DNA of 20,521 nt, from positions 1-20,521 of IMG/VR virus record IMGVR_UViG_3300017773_000199; one strand, 5' to 3'. This stretch comes from a virus. Shown here piece after piece: positions 14,875 through 20,521 of the stretch. A program made the position numbers and the translations under genes. The notes beneath the pieces are model-generated. The model had not been told where the DNA came from. It was given only the letters and a program-made list of their open reading frames with translations, and ran no database searches. Every line of letters begins with the position of its first letter. Within the stretch, counting starts at the first letter, position 1.

Positions 14875-16253
14875 TATACATTTCCTTGTGCAGCGCTAAT
14901 TAATTGAGCTGTTGAAAAAGATCTACTCGTACCACCATTGTTAGTTTTCTTAAACGCTTCTAAGTAACTTGCAATTGAAAGCCCAACCGGTACTTTAGAT
15001 TCATCTAAATCTTCTTCAGCATCAAATGCTTGACCACCAGGCCATACTTGATAGAAAGCTTCAAAGATCTTTCTTACTGTATCCCCTTGCTGTATTGTAG
15101 CATCACCGTTTTGATAGTGAGGTAATACTATCCCTATAGAATACTTATCATGAGTACTAGAGAACGTACCATCTATAGCTATAGGTCTACCTCTCTGTAA
15201 ATTACCATTTGATTGAACTACATAGTGAAAAGGTATACCGTCATTACCATCAGCAATGTATGATGCGTGTATATCTTTAGCTGTTAATATCTGATCAGGA
15301 GTCATCTCATGACCGTAAAATACTAATTCTGTTATCTCTCTACTACATTTTATAAATTCAATTATTAGTTGTTCTTGTGTAGCAACAATATCAAAGAAAT
15401 CGTCTCTCGTATTAGCGCCATTCCATACAGTGTTCTTACTTGTTACATCATACACTCCTGTACTAGATGTAAACTCTGTATCAGTTTTTAATTGCTGATT
15501 AATATCAGTAGGTACAGTAGGTAAAAAAGACTCTATATCAGCTATAGACTTTTTAGTTAATTTTTCAACTAAGAGTATAGCTTTACGAGCTTCCTTAGCT
15601 TGTAATAATAAAAGTACGTCTACTGTACTTTCTTTAGGTACTCCAAAGTTTTCTATAACAGATAGAGGTGTTATATCTGATTGTAAAAGTATATCCTGTA
15701 TAGGATTACCTGTTTTAGTTTTAGCTAGGTTAGTAAAAGATGATACAAAGGAATTTAACGAGGTAGAAAACTCATTAGAAAACTCTGTAAAGTCTTTATT
15801 AGATATATCTTTTACTTGATTAGAATACTTCTTTGGAGTTATATTGCTTATTATTGTTTCAGTCTGTGAAGCAGTAGGAGTAGCTATAGCTCCTATAGAT
15901 GCTTTAACACCTTCTGGAGTAGGACATGTAATGACAATATCTAAAAAGCCATTAGATACTGTTGCACCAGTTATCTTATCCAGATCGGTTTTACTATCAC
16001 TAACGTTTTTTATTATCTGATCTTGTATACCTGGTATGTTTTGAGATAATATAGCTATACTAGAAGATGTACTGTTAGATGTATTAAGAGCTTGAATACC
16101 GCTTAATGTTTCGTTTAATAAGCCTCCCAAACTTGTTGAGTTTAAAGCTTGTACAGCAGAAGCAACGGTTGATGTATCATTAACAAGATCAGAAAACCCT
16201 GCACCCACCTTTGCACTTCTTAAGATACTATTAATTTCAGGTATAGTAGCCAT
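14874..16253 (-). CDS. Structural protein with degenerate amidase/PGRP-like C-terminus
   Basis: A 459-residue protein in the spike section. Residues 1-280 are Ser/Thr/Asn-rich and mostly helical, with no recognised fold. Residues about 300-415 follow the amidase_2/PGRP layout of T7 lysozyme: ELVFYGHEMTP (His315), AKDIHASYIADGNDGIPFHY (His343), GNLQRGRP, THDKYSIGIVL (His368), then QVWPGGQAFDAEED. In active members the first strand ends in the zinc-binding 'VHxx', and the last segment supplies a His plus a Cys or His. Here the first site is Tyr (with His two residues later), and no His/Cys pair follows the GGQ segment. The usual catalytic Tyr before HY/HF is Phe. I therefore infer a binding or scaffold domain rather than an active amidase. 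One-base overlaps (TAATG) with both neighbours place it firmly in the hub/spike operon. Confidence 0.65.
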   Translation of the reverse strand: MATIPEINSILRSAKVGAGFSDLVNDTSTVASAVQALNSTSLGGLLNETLSGIQALNTSNSTSSSIAILSQNIPGIQDQIIKNVSDSKTDLDKITGATVSNGFLDIVITCPTPEGVKASIGAIATPTASQTETIISNITPKKYSNQVKDISNKDFTEFSNEFSTSLNSFVSSFTNLAKTKTGNPIQDILLQSDITPLSVIENFGVPKESTVDVLLLLQAKEARKAILLVEKLTKKSIADIESFLPTVPTDINQQLKTDTEFTSSTGVYDVTSKNTVWNGANTRDDFFDIVATQEQLIIEFIKCSREITELVFYGHEMTPDQILTAKDIHASYIADGNDGIPFHYVVQSNGNLQRGRPIAIDGTFSSTHDKYSIGIVLPHYQNGDATIQQGDTVRKIFEAFYQVWPGGQAFDAEEDLDESKVPVGLSIASYLEAFKKTNNGGTSRSFSTAQLISAAQGNV

Positions 16254-17362
16254 TATGAATCTCCAAATTTCTTAGACACTTCTTTAGCAGATATTAATCT
16301 CTGTTCAAATGCAGCAGAGTATTTTAGTAATGCACTACTCTGTCTAGATGATCTACGTACAGCACCTCTTATACCTCCTAATCTAGAGTGAAGGTTATAA
16401 TTACTTATGAAAGAAGACTCTTTATGATAATTATAAGCTGTAGAAGGTGTCTCATATAATGCCATAACAACCTCTGTATATTCTACAATTGTACTAGAGT
16501 TTACTAATCTAGCATAAGTTCTTTTAGATTGTTTATTTTCTAGTTCATATACAACAAATGCTAACTGTACTGAGAAGTTTAAATAATTAGCTCCTGGTAT
16601 AGTATTAGCAAATGTTTTTAACTCTGGTTGTCTTGAGTTCCACTGAGCTATACCTACAGCAGGCTCTACAGGGGGTCTAGCTTTTGGATCTAATGTATGA
16701 CCTGATTCATGAATAAAGTTACCTACAAATGCAGCAGCACAAGAACCTGGATCTCCAATATTACCTCTTGTTTCGAAGTAACCTTTTAAATAGTTAAAAG
16801 CTTGTTCCTGTCGAGTAGATCCAATAAGTTTAAGATTCAATGTACCAGACCCTGATGTACTATAATCAAGCGCATCAGCTTGTTGTGCATCTATCTTTGT
16901 TCCTATCTGAGGAGCAGGTTGCCCCACTTCTAGAAGTCTTTCTATTTCAAGCTGAGTAATAAGATCGCCAATTTTAACATTAGTTTCTGTTTGCGAGTTT
17001 CTAGGAACAGCATATGCATCCTGAGGTTCTTCATTGATCACTCTTAAACCAGAATCATGAGGTATAGATCCTAACACAAGAGGACTCTGAGAGTGTTTAC
17101 CGTCTAAGAAGATACCATAGACTTGAGCTCCTACTTGTATACCATCAGGCATAGTAGATCCAGATACACCACCTTGAGTAACAGGTACAACAACAGACGC
17201 CCAGGGCAGATCGCTTATCTTTACTTTAGTTGTATCTTCGTTATGAATACCAAATATACGTACTCTAACTCTACCTAGGTTTCTAACATCACCTATCTGA
17301 GAAACTACTCCAATAAACCATCTGGAGTCATCACCATAAAACTCTGTGTTTATTGTTCTCAT
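16253..17362 (-). CDS. 5: Hub/spike OB-fold protein with tail lysozyme, gp5-like
   Basis: A 369-residue protein corresponding to the first two parts of T4 gp5. Residues about 10-105 form the gp5/gpV OB-fold: WFIGVVSQIGDVRNLGRVRV, RIFGIHNEDT, LPWASVVVPV, and VGAQVYGIFLDGKHSQSPLV. After a linker (about 110-170) comes a lysozyme domain unlike the T4L type but like the phage tail lysozyme family (PF18013): AFVGNFIHESG with predicted catalytic Glu219, GIAQWN at 237-242, a QLAFVVYEL helix, then YETPSTAY. The key residues I expect are present, so it is probably active on peptidoglycan during infection. The T4 gp5 C-terminal beta-helix is missing and is supplied by the protein at 13426-14874. The start overlaps the gp27-like stop by four bases (ATGA), consistent with the tight gp27-gp5 complex. 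Confidence 0.82.
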   Translation of the reverse strand: MRTINTEFYGDDSRWFIGVVSQIGDVRNLGRVRVRIFGIHNEDTTKVKISDLPWASVVVPVTQGGVSGSTMPDGIQVGAQVYGIFLDGKHSQSPLVLGSIPHDSGLRVINEEPQDAYAVPRNSQTETNVKIGDLITQLEIERLLEVGQPAPQIGTKIDAQQADALDYSTSGSGTLNLKLIGSTRQEQAFNYLKGYFETRGNIGDPGSCAAAFVGNFIHESGHTLDPKARPPVEPAVGIAQWNSRQPELKTFANTIPGANYLNFSVQLAFVVYELENKQSKRTYARLVNSSTIVEYTEVVMALYETPSTAYNYHKESSFISNYNLHSRLGGIRGAVRRSSRQSSALLKYSAAFEQRLISAKEVSKKFGDS

Positions 17363-18750
17363 ACTGCACCTGTCTTATCAGTTAGCTTAACTATATCCAT
17401 CTTTAGATTATATTGACCTTCAATAAACATATGTCTAGTCCTGTAAACTAAAAATTTACCTGATTTATTCTTATCAACATCACCTGCTCTTATTGATCCA
17501 TCAGCTTGAGATGTAGATGCAACATTTAGAAGAATGTTTGACCCTATTCCTATATCTAGGTCACCTGATATGTAAGGTTGACCTGGAACAGTAATTTCAT
17601 AAACATTGTTTAAAAGAATAGATCTTAACGCTGCTGATTTAATTTTTAACTTATATAATGACTCTTGCTTATGCTCATCAGCATAACCAGCTATAGATGT
17701 TACTCCATCTGCTTCATAGAACTTTCTAGATGTAACAACCTCACTAAACACTTTAGAGTTTAGGTCTCCAATATTAACCGCCTCACCGCTTATTCCAGTA
17801 AATTTTAATGCATCATCATATCCTAGAGATGATAAAACATCTGAATTAGCTTCTGTGTGATCATACAATCTTTGTAATGTAAATTTACTATCGTGATGAG
17901 GTCTATCTGATTTACTTCCAGAAGTTAAGTCCATAGTTTTAAACTCAGACCCTACAGCGCCTGATTGAGCTATTCTTAATGTACTTTCTATTTGAGAAGC
18001 CTCATAAGACTTGACATGAAACATTTCAGTACGTCTAATATTTGGACCAGACTCAGTAGGTACTTGGTTATGAGATGTTTGAGAGTAAGAGTATGGATAG
18101 TCTTTATTCCATGGCGATTTTACCATCATAGTGTCTAGATCTTCTAGTCTTATAAGATCATCTCTTAATGCTGCATATAAAAAATAAGGTGCACCTAAAG
18201 ATGTTGCCATCCTATCTCTAAGCCATTCTGTAGCCTGTAAAGGGTTCCAGTAAGGTATGTTTACTTTCATACGTTGTTGTTTTGGCTCTACATTTTCAAA
18301 CCTAAGTGTTTTGTTAAGATGAGAGTTTAGTATATCCATAACAATAATTTCTGGTATTCCAGTATAGGATTCGCTAATCTTTTTTATAGAACTTAAATAA
18401 GCGTGCTCTTCCATGAGAGTAAGAGTGTGTAGATCTGTTCGCTCATTAACAGATACATTATTAGCAACACCTGTTATCATAAAAGTTTTTACAATTGGTG
18501 ATGAGTCTTCATGAGCAAGTAATGTTATAGTTAATCGCTCACTTCCTTTAATACCTATAACATCTTTAAACCTAACATCATCTACTAACGCGCATGTACC
18601 TGTGAGATATGGTAACTCTACACTTTCAAATATATTAAGCTCAGCTATTGACCTAGAAATATCCATTGGCGGTCCAAATGCTATATCATACCTATCTGCA
18701 GTAAATATAACACTTTCAATTATGTACTGAGTTTGAGAATTGTTAGTCAT
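17359..18750 (-). CDS. 27: Baseplate hub protein, gp27-like
   Basis: A 463-residue protein. In T4, gp27 (391 residues) forms a trimeric ring between the tail tube and the gp5 spike. Supporting features are the position directly upstream of the gp5-like gene, with a 4-nt ATGA overlap, and an N-terminal barrel-like part: IAELNIFESVELPYLTGTCA followed by LVDDVRFKDVIGIKGSERLT. Further signs are TLTLMEEHAYLSSIKKISES and the later NIPYWNPLQATEWLRDRMAT near residue 170-190, a segment typical of gp27/gpD-type hub proteins. The C-terminal part ends in beta segments: GDLDIGIGSNILLN and GKFLVYRTRHMFIEGQYNLK. There are no enzyme motifs. Assignment rests on context plus overall pattern; direct residue identity to T4 gp27 is low. 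Confidence 0.68.
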   Translation of the reverse strand: MTNNSQTQYIIESVIFTADRYDIAFGPPMDISRSIAELNIFESVELPYLTGTCALVDDVRFKDVIGIKGSERLTITLLAHEDSSPIVKTFMITGVANNVSVNERTDLHTLTLMEEHAYLSSIKKISESYTGIPEIIVMDILNSHLNKTLRFENVEPKQQRMKVNIPYWNPLQATEWLRDRMATSLGAPYFLYAALRDDLIRLEDLDTMMVKSPWNKDYPYSYSQTSHNQVPTESGPNIRRTEMFHVKSYEASQIESTLRIAQSGAVGSEFKTMDLTSGSKSDRPHHDSKFTLQRLYDHTEANSDVLSSLGYDDALKFTGISGEAVNIGDLNSKVFSEVVTSRKFYEADGVTSIAGYADEHKQESLYKLKIKSAALRSILLNNVYEITVPGQPYISGDLDIGIGSNILLNVASTSQADGSIRAGDVDKNKSGKFLVYRTRHMFIEGQYNLKMDIVKLTDKTGAV

Positions 18751-18752
18751 GC

Positions 18753-19502
18753 TTATGCTTTCAATAGTCTAAAATATTCACTCACAACACTTGTAACTCT
18801 AGATGGTTTTATTATAATTATATCTTTTAACTTATCATTAAATTCAATATTATCTTCCATAATAGTAGTAGGTATTAACCCTGACGTTGTTTGATTGTAT
18901 GGGTCTATATCTACTATATCTCCAGCTGAATTTTTATAGTATAATGTAGCGTTATATTGTACAGACTCGCTAATAAGGTTAGCAGTGTTTATTGCTTGTT
19001 CTTCTGCTGTAGTACCTGCTACAATCTGTTCCGTCTGTCCAAAGTTGTTATTTAATCCTGCTTCGTTTTCATCAGAAGCAATAACTATCTGACCGAGATC
19101 TAAATTACGCTCTATTACTCTACCTGTTGTACCTGATGTTTTACCTAAAACAAAATCACCTGGTAAAAAATTAGCTGCTATAGCATCTTCTGTTGTAACA
19201 GTTCTATGAGGATATCTTTTTTTAACTAACTCTCTCATTTCTCTTTCTGGTAGAGGCCAGCCTGATTCTCTTAAACCATCATTCATAAAAAAGAATGTCC
19301 AATGATAGTCAGGAGTACCATAGAGTTTCTGAGATACCACATCAGGCCTATCTCCATCCAGTATAGTATATTTCTCATAAAAGGCAACTTCACTTTTTAA
19401 TTGATCAATCATATCAATGTAAGAAGTTATATTAGGAAACACAGTATTAGCTTCATTATCACCGAAGTTATATTCTACGAATGGAAATCTTTGAAAGTAC
19501 AT
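18753..19502 (-). CDS. 53: Baseplate wedge protein gp53
   Basis: A 249-residue homologue of T4 gp53 (196 residues), which locks wedges together around the hub. The N-terminal ~110 residues carry the family pattern: MYFQRFPFVEYNFGD, NITSYIDMIDQLKSEVAFYE KYTI split across the first helix, DGDRPDVVSQKLYGTPDYHW, and FFFMNDGLRESGWPLP. This is the LysM-like core. Residues about 120-170 are an extra beta segment (FLPGDFVLGKTSGTTGRVIE) that probably accounts for the greater length. The C-terminus (IIIKPSRVTSVVSEYFRLLK) resembles other gp53 ends. The ATG is preceded by AAGGAA and lies one base from the gp48 stop. Confidence 0.88.
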   Translation of the reverse strand: MYFQRFPFVEYNFGDNEANTVFPNITSYIDMIDQLKSEVAFYEKYTILDGDRPDVVSQKLYGTPDYHWTFFFMNDGLRESGWPLPEREMRELVKKRYPHRTVTTEDAIAANFLPGDFVLGKTSGTTGRVIERNLDLGQIVIASDENEAGLNNNFGQTEQIVAGTTAEEQAINTANLISESVQYNATLYYKNSAGDIVDIDPYNQTTSGLIPTTIMEDNIEFNDKLKDIIIIKPSRVTSVVSEYFRLLKA

Positions 19503-19503
19503 A

Positions 19504-20520
19504 TTAATATTCCTTATTCTGTACTAAGTCTTTATGCAGTGTACCTGATTCAATAAAGGACATAGTAATATCTACTTCAGTAAAATCTCCACCTTCTAAG
19601 AATCCCATACCTGAAGCATTGTAAGTAGCTGAGAAACTTCTAATATAAGAAGGAAGTATTCTAGTAGCTAGACGTTCCTTTTTATTATCATACTTTAACT
19701 CTATTTGAAATACGTTAGGGAACTTGTAACCAGCGTTTATACCTGCCATTTCGATAACTTCAGGGTAAAGATTAGATCTAAAAAATTTAATAATATCTTT
19801 TATCGCTTGAGTTTCCTTTTTAGATGTAGGTATTAATTTAAATGTGAACGTAAATTCTCTTAGAGGCACACTTTTAAATAACGCTCTTGTGTTTGGATTA
19901 ATAGCTACTCTTGTAGCAGAACTAACAGCTCCTCTTGCTGCATCACTAGGTATAAATTTAGCAGCTCTATTAACAGCTAACCTAGCTAGGTCTTTACTAC
20001 CTGAACTTCTATTCCCGATAGCATCAATGATTGAAGCTGCAGTATCACCTATACCAGTAACTATAGAAGGTAAAAGACTTGCTCCTTCTTGCATTGCTGA
20101 TTGAGCCCCTGCTCCTAATATTCCTAAGTCAACATTTGAATAAGCAGCTCCGTCTGTAATTTGTACTGCTTGTGGTAAGTATAGAGTAGCGCTTCCTTTA
20201 GGTCCTCCTTTAAAACTTTGACCAGTAGCATTTTGAATACCTGACGCAGCTGTTCCTGGAGGTCCATTATTAGCAGTAGTTACTCTTTGTTTAAATTCTT
20301 TTTTCTTCTTAGTACTACCGAAATGAAAACCGTTTTCATCTCCGAAGGCTTCTTTTTCATAAATTTCTTGAGATTGTTCGTTAGCCGTCTTTAAGGATAT
20401 ATCAGCTATATCAAATAAAAAGTTTACATCAAACGATTCTATCTCTCTAGCAGTAAATTTAATTTCTGCTGCATACGGAGTGTTCTTATTATCAATAGGA
20501 AACTTGTAATTATCATTCAT
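19504..20520 (-). CDS. 48: Baseplate tail tube cap protein gp48
   Basis: A 338-residue homologue of T4 gp48 (364 residues), which sits on the hub and starts tail-tube polymerisation together with gp54. Residues about 205-235 (NPNTRALFKSVPLREFTFTF, KLIPTSKKET) and the following KDIIKFFRSNLYPE helix give the tube-initiator core seen in T4-like gp48 proteins. The last ~45 residues (RSFSATYNASGMGFLEGGDF, TEVDITMSFIES) match the T4 gp48 end (PNLPSTFTLEITMRE). Residues about 80-200 are a Gly/Ala/Ser-rich middle part (GPKGSATLYLPQAVQITDGA). The ATG lies one base from the right edge of the window, so a longer N-terminus or the ribosome site cannot be checked. Gene order places it at the head of this block, before gp53. 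Confidence 0.83.
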   Translation of the reverse strand: MNDNYKFPIDNKNTPYAAEIKFTAREIESFDVNFLFDIADISLKTANEQSQEIYEKEAFGDENGFHFGSTKKKKEFKQRVTTANNGPPGTAASGIQNATGQSFKGGPKGSATLYLPQAVQITDGAAYSNVDLGILGAGAQSAMQEGASLLPSIVTGIGDTAASIIDAIGNRSSGSKDLARLAVNRAAKFIPSDAARGAVSSATRVAINPNTRALFKSVPLREFTFTFKLIPTSKKETQAIKDIIKFFRSNLYPEVIEMAGINAGYKFPNVFQIELKYDNKKERLATRILPSYIRSFSATYNASGMGFLEGGDFTEVDITMSFIESGTLHKDLVQNKEY

Positions 20521-20521
20521 A

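Overview
This window is a continuous late structural module of a T4-like marine myovirus, and every gene I accept is on the minus strand. The evidence is a run of recognisable T4-type baseplate proteins (gp48, gp53, gp27-like, gp5-like, gp25, gp6, gp7-like and gp8), followed by tail-fibre proteins with motifs common in marine T4-like phages, such as a DUF4815-type N-terminus and the 'NTYDLGS' fibre motif. The DNA is visibly AT-rich and almost fully coding. I see no bacterial genes, RNA genes, insertion sequences, CRISPR arrays or attachment sites. The AT-rich composition would suit a phage of Prochlorococcus/Synechococcus or of SAR11 (Pelagibacter), but nothing here decides the host.

Layout in transcription order (right to left). 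20520-17359: tube cap gp48, wedge gp53 and the gp27-like hub. 17362-13426: a three-gene spike section. It holds an OB-fold plus tail-lysozyme protein (the first part of T4 gp5), a protein ending in an amidase/PGRP-like domain that lacks its metal ligands, and a separate beta-helix needle protein (the last part of gp5). 13426-12332: a protein with an SGNH-hydrolase-like C-terminus and a possible M15-peptidase-like N-terminal half, both missing expected catalytic residues. 12300-9052: wedge proteins gp25, gp6 and a gp7/P2-gpI-like protein. 9009-6609: a protein with a T4 gp10/gp9-type N-terminus, then gp8. 6596-1: a 1,735-residue DUF4815-type fibre/baseplate protein, a 73-residue coiled-coil protein, and a repeat-containing tail fibre cut by the left edge of the window.

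The proteins should assemble as one machine. gp27-like and gp5-like proteins form the hub and spike, gp48 caps the tube, gp6/gp7-like/gp25/gp53/gp8 form the wedges, and the gp10-like, DUF4815 and fibre proteins form the periphery that meets the host. Genes are packed with 1-4 nt overlaps or gaps of at most 12 nt, except for two longer gaps. Each of those two contains an exact T4-type late promoter octamer (TATAAATA on the minus strand), which suggests separate late transcription starts for gp25 and for the gp10-like gene.

The most interesting part is 12332-17362. One apparently intact peptidoglycan hydrolase sits beside two or three domains that look like cell-wall or ester-hydrolase folds stripped of catalytic residues, suggesting that enzymes were recruited as structural or binding parts of the baseplate. 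All identifications come from reading sequence and remembered family patterns; no database search was run.
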